NCBI GenBank assembly: GCA_018263175.1
Contig: JADFDB010000005.1
Span: forward strand, 1 to 43,907
Source: Spirochaetota bacterium
Lineage (GTDB): Bacteria > Spirochaetota > UBA4802 > UBA5368
Length of the DNA stretch: 43,907 nt
Reading direction: 5' to 3'
In this document: piece by piece, positions 28,515 through 38,316 of the stretch
How the letters are laid out: each line of letters starts with the position of its first letter
Numbering within the stretch: position 1 is the first letter of the stretch
The notes under the pieces: model-generated
Told to the model about the DNA's origin: nothing
What the model saw: the letters and a program-made list of their open reading frames with translations, nothing else
Database searches by the model: none
Position numbers and translations under genes: made by a program

Positions 28515-29747
28515 ATGAAAACGACAGTGTCGTTCGCGCTCCGGACGTGTCTTGTTCTGGCCGTGGCATTCGGCACGGGATGCTCCGCGGAAAAGGGCGC
28601 CGGTGGGAAAATGGTCGACCAGCACGGCAAGGCCGTTGAACCGATTCCGCATCCCGAGATCCTGAAATCCAGACAGGTGGAATTCATTAATAAAACGGAA
28701 CTTCTCGAGAAAAGCGGAAAGCTCGCGGTGACCGGATGGGCACGCAGACCGCTGGTGCGTTTCAGGGCGGAGAGGATCGGCGCCGACGCGAAGCGGGTGA
28801 AGAAATGGGAGCACTACACCTTCTACGGCGGCAGATACGTCGGCAGTATCACCATCTCCGATATCGCCACCGTGGGAATGGGCAGTATCGAGCTCTTCGA
28901 TATGGGGACCCAAAAAGAGGTCCTCGCCAGAACGCTGATGGTGCGCCCGGGCGTGATCGCCTTTCCCGGCGATACGACCGGCGATCTCGAGTTTCGGAAA
29001 GGGAGCTCCTTTATGGTTATACGGAAGCAGAACGGCCTCCGGACGGCGGAATTTCGATTCGACGAGCGTGAGGGGGGCGAAACGATCGCCGGGAAGATGG
29101 TCTTCCGCGAGCACGGATCCGAGGCGCTGGCCATCATCACACCCTTCGAGGACCCGCTCCACTTCTTCTACGAGTACAAGGTACCTTCCCTCTCGGTCGA
29201 GGGTGAGATTTCCTATCGCGGTAAAACGTACCCGGTTAAAAGCGGCGAGAGCTACGGTGTTCTGGACTGGGGCCGCGGTGCATGGCCGCAGAAGAACCAG
29301 TGGCTCTGGGCGGCGGGCGGGAGCATGATGAAGGGGAAGCTTTTGAGCTTTAATCTGGGGTACGGTTTCGGCAAAAACCCGGGCTCCACCGAGAACGGGA
29401 TCGTTTACCGGGGGCGGGTCCATAAGCTCGGCCGTGTTGTGTGGAAGTACGACATTTCCGATTATAAGAAACCGTGGAGCTTTACCTCGGATGACGGGAG
29501 GCTCGAGATGAGCCTGAGGCCGGCGTATCTCCTGCACTCGGACATCACGCTCGCGCAGATGATCGGTTTTCTTAAACAGCTATGGTCGCTCTTTTCCCTC
29601 TCGGAAATAATGGAGATCGTTTCCACCGAGGCGTACCTGAACAAGGTCATCGGGTATTACTCGGGTTTCGTCGTACTCGACGACGGTACGCGGTTCGATG
29701 TCAAGGACATGCCGGGCTTCGCGGAAGTAATGTACCAGACTTGGTGA
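28515..29747 (+). CDS. DUF2804-family lipoprotein
   Basis: Lipobox 'AFGTGCSAE'; 'REVEFINKTELL-like, EHYTFYGGRYVGSITISD', 'YGVLDWGRGAWPQKNQWLWAAG' characteristic of DUF2804. Confidence 0.8.
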   Translation: MKTTVSFALRTCLVLAVAFGTGCSAEKGAGGKMVDQHGKAVEPIPHPEILKSRQVEFINKTELLEKSGKLAVTGWARRPLVRFRAERIGADAKRVKKWEHYTFYGGRYVGSITISDIATVGMGSIELFDMGTQKEVLARTLMVRPGVIAFPGDTTGDLEFRKGSSFMVIRKQNGLRTAEFRFDEREGGETIAGKMVFREHGSEALAIITPFEDPLHFFYEYKVPSLSVEGEISYRGKTYPVKSGESYGVLDWGRGAWPQKNQWLWAAGGSMMKGKLLSFNLGYGFGKNPGSTENGIVYRGRVHKLGRVVWKYDISDYKKPWSFTSDDGRLEMSLRPAYLLHSDITLAQMIGFLKQLWSLFSLSEIMEIVSTEAYLNKVIGYYSGFVVLDDGTRFDVKDMPGFAEVMYQTW

Positions 29748-29753
29748 TCTAAT

Positions 29754-30296
29754 ATGAAAAAAGCTGAGATCACACTGTTCGGAGATCCCGTTCTAAGGGA
29801 GACGGCCCGGCCTGTTCGGGCTTTCGGCAAAAAACTGGGTATCCTGATCGGCACCATACAGTTCACCCTCAGATCGCGTCCCGATGGGGCGGCCCTGGCG
29901 GCCCCCCAGGTCGCCGTTTCGAAGCGTGTCACGGTGATCGATTATATGGACGAATATATCGAAATGATCAATCCCGAGATCGTCGGCGCCTCGGGTACGC
30001 AGAGCGATGTCGAGGGCTGTCTCTCGCTGCCGGGGTTTTTGGGTACGGTAAAAAGGGCGGAAACGGTTCGGGTGAAGTTTCAGGACCGCGCGGGCAGGGA
30101 GAAGACGATCGAGCGCTCCGGGAAGATGGCCCGCTGCATACAGCACGAGATCGACCACCTCGACGGCATCCTGTTCATCGACCGGATGGAGGATGAGTTT
30201 GTCGTCAACTCGTTCGATGGACGGAAACTTTCGGTCAGGGAAATGCTGAACGCATCGCCGCCGGAGGGCCTCCGGTCGGTCCGGAACGGGGATTGA
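29754..30296 (+). CDS. def: Peptide deformylase
   Basis: All three PDF motifs: 'GAALAAPQ', 'EGCLSLP', 'QHEIDHLDGILFIDR'. Confidence 0.96.
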   Translation: MKKAEITLFGDPVLRETARPVRAFGKKLGILIGTIQFTLRSRPDGAALAAPQVAVSKRVTVIDYMDEYIEMINPEIVGASGTQSDVEGCLSLPGFLGTVKRAETVRVKFQDRAGREKTIERSGKMARCIQHEIDHLDGILFIDRMEDEFVVNSFDGRKLSVREMLNASPPEGLRSVRNGD

Positions 30297-30299
30297 TCC

Positions 30300-31670
30300 T
30301 CAGGTCCGCTCGCGTATCTCGCGTACCATGCGGCGGTGGAACTCGTCGGTGATCGGAAAGCGCGCGATGAGGACCATTCCCGCGATTATGAAGACGGCGG
30401 GGATGATGGTAAGGAGTGCCTTTATGCCGAAGAGCGCTTCGGGGCCCTGCGGGCCGGCCGGGGTGTAGCCCGTAAGCGAGAGCACCGTCCCCACGATGAG
30501 CCCCGGAACGGCCACCGAGAGCTTGAACGAAAAAAAGAAAAAGCCGTACAGCATTCCCTCGCGCCGACGGCCCGTCTTCCACTGGGCGTACTCCACCGTG
30601 TCGGGGACCATCGCCCATGGAGAAAGGTACGCCGTCCCGAGTCCGAATCCCACAAGGGCGAACAGCGCGATGGTGAGGGCGGGGCTCGTTTCGGCGAAGA
30701 AAAAGATGGGCAGCGAGAGTGCCGCCGTAATCCCCATTCCGAGGTTGAAGGCGAATTTCTTGCCGCGCCTCCGGGAGAGACGGAGATAGAAGGGGATCGA
30801 AAGCGCCGATGACGACATGAGCACGACGAACACGGCCGGAATGAGTTTCTCGGCCCCGAGGTTGTATTTTAAAAAGTAGACCACCACCGCCGACATGGTA
30901 TTGAGCGCCACCTGATGCATCATGACGCCAAGCGTGAGGATGATGAAGGGCCTGTTCGCGAATACCGCCCTGAGGTCGCGCGCGAGCGTTCCGCCGTCCG
31001 CGTCCTTTACGGGCCGGTCTGTCCGCTCCCGTACCGAGAGGAAGGTGGCGATGACCGTAAGCGCCATTACCGGGGCATAGAGCAGTCCGACCGCCCTGAA
31101 GCCCAGCACCTGGTCGCCCCCGAAGGCCGTTACCAGAGGCATGGTCGCGGCCGCTCCGACGAGCATGCCGGCGATCGAAAAGAACATCCGGTAGGCCGAC
31201 AGCACCGAGCGCTCGTGTGAGTCGCTGCTGAGGTCCGCGGTAAGCGCCGTATAGGGTACGCTGAGCATCGTCATAAAGACACAGAAAAACGTGAAGCTTG
31301 TCATGGCGTAGACGATGCGCCATTCCACGTCCGCTATGGCTGGCGATGCGTACAGCAGAACCATACTGAGCGCCGCGGGAACCACCCCGATGATCAGGTA
31401 GGGGCGTTTCCTCCCCCAGCGGGTGGAGGTGTGGTCCGAGAGATGGCCAACGGCCGGCGAAACGAAGGCGTCGACTATTTTCGCGCAGAACAGGATGAGC
31501 CCGGCCGCGGCCGAGGGGATTAAAAACACGTCGGTGAAATAGTACAGGAGGAAAAGGCCGGGGAGGAGGCTGAAGCTAAGGCTGATACCGAAATCGGCCA
31601 CTCCATAGCCGAGCCGTCCGCCCAGGGTCAAGTCGTCTGCGGCCGGGCCGCCTTGATGTTTGTCGGTCAT
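30300..31670 (-). CDS. MFS transporter, GPH (glycoside-pentoside-hexuronide) type
   Basis: 'GYGVADFGISLSFSLLPGLFLLYYFTDVF', 'VGHLSDHTSTRWGRKRPYLIIG'. Confidence 0.92.
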   Translation of the reverse strand: MTDKHQGGPAADDLTLGGRLGYGVADFGISLSFSLLPGLFLLYYFTDVFLIPSAAAGLILFCAKIVDAFVSPAVGHLSDHTSTRWGRKRPYLIIGVVPAALSMVLLYASPAIADVEWRIVYAMTSFTFFCVFMTMLSVPYTALTADLSSDSHERSVLSAYRMFFSIAGMLVGAAATMPLVTAFGGDQVLGFRAVGLLYAPVMALTVIATFLSVRERTDRPVKDADGGTLARDLRAVFANRPFIILTLGVMMHQVALNTMSAVVVYFLKYNLGAEKLIPAVFVVLMSSSALSIPFYLRLSRRRGKKFAFNLGMGITAALSLPIFFFAETSPALTIALFALVGFGLGTAYLSPWAMVPDTVEYAQWKTGRRREGMLYGFFFFSFKLSVAVPGLIVGTVLSLTGYTPAGPQGPEALFGIKALLTIIPAVFIIAGMVLIARFPITDEFHRRMVREIRERT

Positions 31671-31703
31671 TGTACCGCGCCTTTGTACGACTACTGTTAC
31701 AAG

Positions 31704-32513
31704 TTATTTCGTCACCTTCACCATCAGCGTGACCCCGAAGTGCCTGAGAAAAGGCAGCGGGCCGTTCGCCTTCGCCTCGATCCGGTCGGAGAAGCGGCGC
31801 AGCGCACGATGAAAGCGCCGCGGAACGATGATGTAGTGCCAGGTCCATTTGGTGTGGATGTTCCACGGCGGCCGGAACTCGTGCGCTGTTATCTCGCATT
31901 CGGAAAAGAGGCCGCGGCAGAGCTTTCTTATTTCACCGAGGCGGTAAAAGCGCATGCGGATGGGGTCGCGGTAGCGGAACAGGTGTATGCTTATGAACTG
32001 GAGAAAGGCGAAGAGCAGGTTTTCCGGCGCGAATCGGGACGGTACGCGGATGTAGGCAACGCCGCCGGACTTCAGAATGCGGTGCACCTCCCCGAGAACG
32101 AGCTTCCCGTTGGCCTTCGAGAGGTGCTGTAAAACCAGGAGCGAATAAGCCGCGTCGAAGCTGTCGTCCCTGAAGGGGAGCCGGGTGCCGTCGCCGCGGA
32201 GGAGCGCCGGCGTGTGGCCGTGCTTCTCGAGGTGCTTCCTGCTCTGTTCGAGCATGGCCTGCGAGATGTCGAGGCCGATGCCGTGCGCCCCCCGGTCGAG
32301 CACGGGCTTCAGCACCCGGCTCCACCCGCAGCCTAGGTCGAGGGTGAGTGCGCCTTTTTGAACGGGAAAGGGCGGCGGCGCGTCGAGGAGGTTTCCGTAA
32401 TAGTCGGTGAGGATGGCCTCCACCCCGAGCGTGATAAAGGGGGCATCCTTCATCGCCCCCTCGTCCCAGACGCCGACGTATGCCCGGTAAAAATCGCTGT
32501 CTTTTACAATCAC
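31704..32513 (-). CDS. Class I SAM-dependent methyltransferase
   Basis: 'GALTLDLGCGWSRVLKPVLDRGAHGIGLDISQAMLEQSRKHLE...YSLLVLQHL...VHRILKSGGVAYIRVP'. GTG start at 32513 overlaps the upstream stop (GTGA). Confidence 0.9.
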   Translation of the reverse strand: MIVKDSDFYRAYVGVWDEGAMKDAPFITLGVEAILTDYYGNLLDAPPPFPVQKGALTLDLGCGWSRVLKPVLDRGAHGIGLDISQAMLEQSRKHLEKHGHTPALLRGDGTRLPFRDDSFDAAYSLLVLQHLSKANGKLVLGEVHRILKSGGVAYIRVPSRFAPENLLFAFLQFISIHLFRYRDPIRMRFYRLGEIRKLCRGLFSECEITAHEFRPPWNIHTKWTWHYIIVPRRFHRALRRFSDRIEAKANGPLPFLRHFGVTLMVKVTK

Positions 32514-33985
32514 TGTTTGCGTCCCCTTTCGGCGTATTTTCGCTTTTCTTCGTCGGCGAGCCGCTGCATCGCCGCGTAAACCGGGTCGTACGAATTTGAC
32601 GCGTTCCAGAACAGAAAGCCGCGCGCGCCCGCGTCGACGGCCCCGCGTATCTGCTCCAGTATGTAGTCGTCGTTGTACGCCTTTGTTCTCCAGCGGAATG
32701 CCTGGAGCCACGGGCGCACCGCGGTCTGCGGTGCCAGCGCCTTCACGCGGAGGCAGCCCCTGTTTATGAAATAGTACGGCTCGTCGCCGGGATTGGCGTA
32801 GCCGTCGAAATGATCGTTGAAATGGGACGGGTACAGCATCGGCGAGATCACCTCGCAGTGCTTCGCCATCCGCTCAATCCGCTGGCCGGTCCGGCGGATG
32901 TCGATCTCCTTTCCCCATGCCACCACGCCGAAGATGTCCACCGAGAGATTGGCGTGCCGCGCACTGAGCTCGGCGTGCGCGCGCTCTAAAAAGGCGGTGA
33001 TCGCCGCTTCTTTCGGCATGGTGCCGAAGTGGTACGCGTAGACGGCGTCGCCGTGGTCGCCGGCGGTGGGGAAGCGGATGTAATCGAACTGGATTTCGTC
33101 GACGCCCTTTTCGGCGAGCTCTATGGCCAGCGCGATATTGTAGTCCTGGACGTGCTTGTTGGTGGGGTCGCACCATAGTTCGGCCCCGGCGCTCCACGGC
33201 CCCCCGCTTTTCTTCGAATGGATGGCGTATTCCGGCCTCTTGCGGTACAGCGCGTGGTCGTGGAACACCGCGATCCGGGCGATGGCGTACACCCCTTTGT
33301 CTTTGAGGTGGCGGATAAGCTTGTCGATGTCGTCGATGCACCGCTTCTCGTGCGTATTGAACTCGACCGCGGCGGGAACATGGCTGCGGTAGTTGACGAT
33401 GCCCGTGATGTCCTTCGCGTCGAAGACCACGGTGTTGATGCCCGCGGCCAGAAAGCGCTCGAGCGACTGAAGCGTCTTTTCGCTCGCTATGGCCCCGCCG
33501 GTATAATAAAGCCCCCGGCTCTCGATGATCGGCGGCTTCGCCGTCCTTATAAAGGCAGGAACGCGGGGTGATATACTGTACGGGATGTAAACGATCGTGC
33601 CTCTGGTCACGGAATCGGCACGGAGCGCGTTATATTCCTTTATCGTCCGTTCGAGCTGATAACGTCTGAAAAAATGCGTGTAGCGGAGCGCGGCATCGGC
33701 GACCTCTCTGAGACGCATATCGCGCGGGGCCTGGAAGAGCAGGGTGCGGCCGCAATGGATGAAGCCGGCGGGAAGGTTCCGGTAAACCGTCGTATGGTCG
33801 CGCCGTTCAACCGTGCCGATGATCGTGAAGCTGCTCTTCGGAAGGACCGACCGGTAAAGGCGGAGAGCTGACCCCTGGATGCCGTCGGCGATGAGCGCAA
33901 TGGCGCCCGCGTGTATAAGGACGAGCCACTGGGTCATGAGCGCGCAGAGCAGCAGGGTGAGGATCTGGCGGTTTCGTTTGTTCAT
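32510..33985 (-). CDS. Putative glycoside hydrolase (DUF4015-type)
   Basis: 'KPPIIESRGLYYTGGAIASEKTLQSLERFLAAGINTVVFDAKDITGIVNYRS', 'ELAEKGVDEIQFDYIRFPTAGDHGD', 'SPMLYPSHF'. Confidence 0.85.
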   Translation of the reverse strand: MNKRNRQILTLLLCALMTQWLVLIHAGAIALIADGIQGSALRLYRSVLPKSSFTIIGTVERRDHTTVYRNLPAGFIHCGRTLLFQAPRDMRLREVADAALRYTHFFRRYQLERTIKEYNALRADSVTRGTIVYIPYSISPRVPAFIRTAKPPIIESRGLYYTGGAIASEKTLQSLERFLAAGINTVVFDAKDITGIVNYRSHVPAAVEFNTHEKRCIDDIDKLIRHLKDKGVYAIARIAVFHDHALYRKRPEYAIHSKKSGGPWSAGAELWCDPTNKHVQDYNIALAIELAEKGVDEIQFDYIRFPTAGDHGDAVYAYHFGTMPKEAAITAFLERAHAELSARHANLSVDIFGVVAWGKEIDIRRTGQRIERMAKHCEVISPMLYPSHFNDHFDGYANPGDEPYYFINRGCLRVKALAPQTAVRPWLQAFRWRTKAYNDDYILEQIRGAVDAGARGFLFWNASNSYDPVYAAMQRLADEEKRKYAERGRKQ

Positions 33986-34162
33986 CGGGTGATGGCGGTC
34001 TCGGCGTAGTGCATTGTTCCGGCCTTCGATTTTTGTTGCAATTACAGCGGCGGTCGACGATAAATGTACAGTGTATGCCGTCCCTGCGGTCCGCCTGCCG
34101 CGTCGGGAACGGCAAGACTATGAAAAATCGTTGCGTCCAAAAAGCAACAGAAAAAAGCGATC

Positions 34163-34957
34163 ATGCTTAAAATTGAAAGCCTACTGAGAACACCGACGCG
34201 AAAAATCGTCTCCTTCCTGGAGGGTGTGAGAAATTTTTACCGGTTTGTGAAGTCGATCGTGGTGTCGTTTCGCTCCATCAAGTACCTTCGGTTCCGCTCG
34301 ATCTATTCCATCGTCATCAACCAGACCCGCTTCACCGGGATCGACGCGCTTCCGATCATCGTTTCGATCGCGCTCCTCCTCGGCGCGACCACGATCATTC
34401 AGGCCACCAAGGCATTCCCGAAGTTCGGGATTGAGGGCTTCATCGGCAACCTCCTCGTCATCATCATCGCGAGGGAGCTCGGGCCGCTCGCCACCGCCAT
34501 GATCGTCGTGAGCCGCTCGGGCTCGGCGATCGCCGCGGAGATCGCCACCCAGAAGCAGAACAGGGAGATCCTCTCGCTCGAGCTCATGGGGATCGACACC
34601 AAGCTCTATATCGTTTTTCCGCGCATCCTGGCCTCGATCCTGGCGATCTTCACGCTCATCGTCATCTTCGACATAACGGCCTTTTTCGGGGGCTATCTCA
34701 TTTCGCTCGGCACGGTCTACATCCCGGCGGGCGTATTCGTCCAGACCATGCTCGACGCATTCAGTTTCAGCGACCTCAGCATCACGATTCTGAAAAGCGT
34801 TATGTACGGCATTCTCATCCCCCTCATCTGCTGCTATTACGGCTTTATGCCGGAATCGGACTTCCAGATCCCGATATTCGTCTCGCGCGCCGTGGTGCGC
34901 ACGCTCGTGATACTCTTCGTAATCAACGCCTTCATCTCGGCGCTGTTCTATTTTTAG
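34163..34957 (+). CDS. MlaE-family ABC transporter permease
   Basis: 'RFTGIDALPIIVSIALLLGATTIIQA', 'IARELGPLATAMIVVSRSGSAIAAEIATQKQNREILSLELMGID'. Confidence 0.95.
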   Translation: MLKIESLLRTPTRKIVSFLEGVRNFYRFVKSIVVSFRSIKYLRFRSIYSIVINQTRFTGIDALPIIVSIALLLGATTIIQATKAFPKFGIEGFIGNLLVIIIARELGPLATAMIVVSRSGSAIAAEIATQKQNREILSLELMGIDTKLYIVFPRILASILAIFTLIVIFDITAFFGGYLISLGTVYIPAGVFVQTMLDAFSFSDLSITILKSVMYGILIPLICCYYGFMPESDFQIPIFVSRAVVRTLVILFVINAFISALFYF

Positions 34958-34966
34958 GTGGGAACG

Positions 34967-35728
34967 ATGAATGGGGAGGAACTTCTCAGGGTCGAATCGG
35001 TCTGTTTCACCGACGCAGGCGGCGCGGTCTGCCGCGACGTCTCGTTTTCACTGGCGAGGGGGGAGAACCTGATCATATTCGGTCCCGAGGGCTCGGGTGC
35101 CGAGGTGGTGTGCCCGCTCATCGCCGGGACGGTGATCTCGTTCGACGGAGAGATATTTTTCAAGGGGCGCTCGGTCGAGAGCTTCGACTATTTCGAGCGC
35201 CACAACTACCGCAAGGAGCTCGGGTATCTGCAGAGGGACTATGGTCTCATCAACAACATGTCGGTCGAGGAGAACATTGCGCTTCCGCTGCGCTATCATT
35301 CGAGGCTTTCGTCCTGGGAGATCACTTCGCTCGTGAACAGGCTCCTCGGCGAGCTCGAACTCGAGCACTGCCGCGGCCTCCGGCCGTTTTCGCTGTCGGG
35401 CTCGGAAACACAGCGGACCGCGTACTGCCGCGCGATCGCGCTCGACCCGGATCTTCTGCTCGTCGAGCACGCGCTGGAAGGGCAGTGTCTGCTCAATTCC
35501 CGGCTGTTTCTGGAAGCGCTGGGCCGATGGTGCGCGCGCGACGACCGCTCGGTCATCATCGTCACCTACGAACCGGAGCGGTTCGTCGATTTTTCAGATC
35601 GCTTTCTTATGCTGTATGACGGTAATATCGTGTTTTCGGGTTCGCGCGATGAGTTCCTCGCGCGGCAGAACGACTATCTTGACCAGTACATGCGCTCGTC
35701 ACTCGACGGGCCCATGAAGGTGCGGTAA
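34967..35728 (+). CDS. MlaF-like ABC ATP-binding subunit homologue with degenerate nucleotide-binding motifs
   Basis: ABC-type layout retained ('GYLQRDYGLINNMSVEENIALPLRYH', 'CRAIALDPDLLLVEH') but Walker A is GPEGSGAE. Start may be GTG 34958. Confidence 0.88.
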   Translation: MNGEELLRVESVCFTDAGGAVCRDVSFSLARGENLIIFGPEGSGAEVVCPLIAGTVISFDGEIFFKGRSVESFDYFERHNYRKELGYLQRDYGLINNMSVEENIALPLRYHSRLSSWEITSLVNRLLGELELEHCRGLRPFSLSGSETQRTAYCRAIALDPDLLLVEHALEGQCLLNSRLFLEALGRWCARDDRSVIIVTYEPERFVDFSDRFLMLYDGNIVFSGSRDEFLARQNDYLDQYMRSSLDGPMKVR

Positions 35729-35741
35729 ACGGAGGCGGGCC

Positions 35742-36416
35742 ATGAAGCTTGAAAAAAACGAACTGCGCGTGGGTATATTCGTATTGATACCGGTTGTCAT
35801 ACTGCTGCTCTTCGTGGTGCTCAAGCTCGGATACTCCTTCGCGAGCTCGACCATCGATGTGTTCCTCAAGACCGACAGCATCACCTCGATCAAGGAGGGA
35901 ACGCTCGTGAAGATCAAGGGTTACACCGTGGGCCGGGTCATCGACATCAAGCCGGTCTACAAGCCGGCGCTGCACTTCCTGGCGGTCATGCGCATTCGCC
36001 GCGATATCGAGCTCTACGAGGACTGCTCGGCGGTGATACAGAACCAGAACATCATCGGCGACCCGGTCATCGACATCCGCAACCCCGAGAAGAAGGGGGA
36101 GCTTTTGCGGTCCGGCTCGGTCATAGAGGGGATCGAGTACGTCAATCTGGAGGCGATTTTACAAGACGTCCACGCGCTGCTCGCGACCCTTCAGGGGACG
36201 GTCGGCGTTATTCGCGATATATCGATCGACAGCCGGGGAAATCTGCGCGCGCTGCTGACCAACCTTTCCGGCAGCATGGCCACCGTCAACGACCTGCTTA
36301 TGAATTCGCAGAAGGACATCCTCGAAATCCTCACCTCCTTCAGGCAGACCGCGAAGACCATGAACGAGATCTCCGAGGAGCTTAAAAAACATCCCGTCAA
36401 GTTTCTATTCAAGTGA
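35742..36416 (+). CDS. MCE-domain (MlaD-like) protein
   Basis: 'ELRVGIFVLIPVVILLLFVVLKLGYSF' TM anchor, 'GTLVKIKGYTVGRVIDI', 'DPVIDIRNPEKKGELLRSGSVIEGI'. Confidence 0.93.
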   Translation: MKLEKNELRVGIFVLIPVVILLLFVVLKLGYSFASSTIDVFLKTDSITSIKEGTLVKIKGYTVGRVIDIKPVYKPALHFLAVMRIRRDIELYEDCSAVIQNQNIIGDPVIDIRNPEKKGELLRSGSVIEGIEYVNLEAILQDVHALLATLQGTVGVIRDISIDSRGNLRALLTNLSGSMATVNDLLMNSQKDILEILTSFRQTAKTMNEISEELKKHPVKFLFK

Positions 36417-36419
36417 CGC

Positions 36420-37289
36420 GTGCCGCTTTTCTCCGTCATAATCCCGGTATACAACCGCCCCGTCCCGCTCCGTCGGGCGATCGAATCCGTGCTCGCGCAG
36501 AATTTCAGCGACTACGAGCTCGTCGTGGTGGACGACGGCTCGACCGATGATACCGCGGCGATCGCGCGGTCATTTCCTGCCGTTCGGTACGTGCATCAGC
36601 ATAACCGCGGCGTGAGCGCGGCGCGCAACCGCGGGGCCGCGGAATCGAGTGCCCCGTACCTCGCCTTTTTAGACTCGGACGACGAATGGCTGCCCGAAAA
36701 ACTCGGCGTGCAGCATGAATTCATCGGGCGCAATCCATCCATACTCATTCACCAGACCGACGAGATCTGGATACGCCGCGGCCGCAGGGTAAACCCGAAG
36801 AACAGGCATCGCAAACCCTGGGGCGATATCTTCATCCCCTCGCTTGACCTCTGCCTGGTGAGTCCGTCGGCCGTGGTGATAAGGCGCTCACTTTTCGAGC
36901 GATCGGGTGGATTCGACGAACGCCTGAAGGTGTGCGAGGACTATGACCTGTGGCTGCGAATCGCGTTCGACGAGCCGGTGGGGCTCATCGACCGGAAACT
37001 AGTGGTGAAATACGGCGGGCACGACGACCAGCTCTCGCGGAGGCACTGGGGAATGGACCGGTTCCGGGTGTACGCCATCATGAAGCTCCTTCGCGCGCGG
37101 GCGGGAGAGATGGGGGAGGAGCGTCTGAGGGCGACGCGGGAGGCCGCCGGGAGCAGGTGCGCCCTGCTCGCACAGGGGGCGAAAAAGCGCGGTAACGGCG
37201 CCCTCCTCGACGTCCTGGAATCGGTGATTCGATCTATCGATGATGGAGACTATAGCAGTAGAGCGTTTGAGAGCCTCGCAGAAGCATGA
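36420..37289 (+). CDS. Family 2 glycosyltransferase
   Basis: GTG start; 'FSVIIPVYNRPVPLRRAIESVLAQNFSDYELVVVDDGSTDDT', 'NRGVSAARNRGAAESSAPYLAFLDSDDEW'. Confidence 0.95.
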   Translation: MPLFSVIIPVYNRPVPLRRAIESVLAQNFSDYELVVVDDGSTDDTAAIARSFPAVRYVHQHNRGVSAARNRGAAESSAPYLAFLDSDDEWLPEKLGVQHEFIGRNPSILIHQTDEIWIRRGRRVNPKNRHRKPWGDIFIPSLDLCLVSPSAVVIRRSLFERSGGFDERLKVCEDYDLWLRIAFDEPVGLIDRKLVVKYGGHDDQLSRRHWGMDRFRVYAIMKLLRARAGEMGEERLRATREAAGSRCALLAQGAKKRGNGALLDVLESVIRSIDDGDYSSRAFESLAEA

Positions 37290-38316
37290 CGGGCGCCTCG
37301 ATCGAGGCCTGCAGGTACGATTCCATGGGGAAGTTTCGGGCGAAGAGTACGGTGCCGTCGGGCAGGAAGGCGAGCGCCTGGGAGCCGCCTTCGGATCTTG
37401 TATATCCGGCGACGTAGATGCAGCCGTCGCGGTCGAGCGAGGCCATCCCGGTGCGGGCGGCCGGGACCTTGATCGACGCCGCTGGCTTCGCCTTTCGATT
37501 GACGACGAGAATCCTGTTGTGGTCGAGAATCGCCGCGGTGCCGTCGTCCCCGACGGTAAGCGCCGTCCGCGCGACGTGCACGCGCGAGAGCGGCGAGGCG
37601 GCGGCGCTTCCGTCCGCGGTCGCGATGATCGCGATGTAATCCCCCTTCTCGTTCCCGTAATGGAGCGCGACATACGCTCCCGACGGCGACACCGCCATGC
37701 TCTTGACGAGGGTGCCGCCGCCCGTTCCGGCCTTCAGGAGGCGCCTTCCCGCAGCGTCCATTACCGCATAGCTTCCGTCGAGGAAGCCCAGGGCCGCGAT
37801 GTCGGATCCCTTCGAAAAGGCGATGACCGTAAGGAAGCGTCCGGCAACCGGTTCTCCCGCCGGATTGCCGTGAAAGTCGAGCGCACGCACCCGGCTCTGG
37901 TCGCTGTTGACGAGGAGTACGAGCTTTCCGTTGTACGACACATGAGGGTATTCGCGCGAGCCGGTCTTCCAGAAGGGGCTGCCGTCGGCCGCGAAGAATT
38001 CCACCGTGGTGCCGAGTTTCTGATAGGCTGCGTAATACCTGCCGTTCCCGCTTGCGGAGAAGAGCGTTTCGCCGAAGGCCCGCTTCGCGATGAGCCTTCC
38101 GTCGGCGGCCAGGAGCGAAAGCGTGTCGCCCGAAACGACCGGCGGGATTGAGCGAGTAGACAGCGCCGCGTTGGGCGAGCGCTCAATCGATTCCGGTGCC
38201 GCGACCGGCCCCTGCCATTCGGGATACAGTTCCGTCGCCGGTTCCGCCTGCCAGACGGGGGCGAGGCCCAGAACGGCGCCCGCGATGAGTCCGAGTACAA
38301 GATAGCGCATGGTCAC
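37234..38316 (-). CDS. Secreted beta-propeller-like protein of unknown function
   Basis: Signal-like N-terminus and repeated propeller-type strands ('MAVSPSGAYVALHYGNEKGDYIAII', 'GMASLDRDGCIYVAGY'); 4-bp overlap with the upstream sigma factor gene. Confidence 0.78.
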   Translation of the reverse strand: MTMRYLVLGLIAGAVLGLAPVWQAEPATELYPEWQGPVAAPESIERSPNAALSTRSIPPVVSGDTLSLLAADGRLIAKRAFGETLFSASGNGRYYAAYQKLGTTVEFFAADGSPFWKTGSREYPHVSYNGKLVLLVNSDQSRVRALDFHGNPAGEPVAGRFLTVIAFSKGSDIAALGFLDGSYAVMDAAGRRLLKAGTGGGTLVKSMAVSPSGAYVALHYGNEKGDYIAIIATADGSAAASPLSRVHVARTALTVGDDGTAAILDHNRILVVNRKAKPAASIKVPAARTGMASLDRDGCIYVAGYTRSEGGSQALAFLPDGTVLFARNFPMESYLQASIEAPVMLLRGSQTLYCYSLHHR

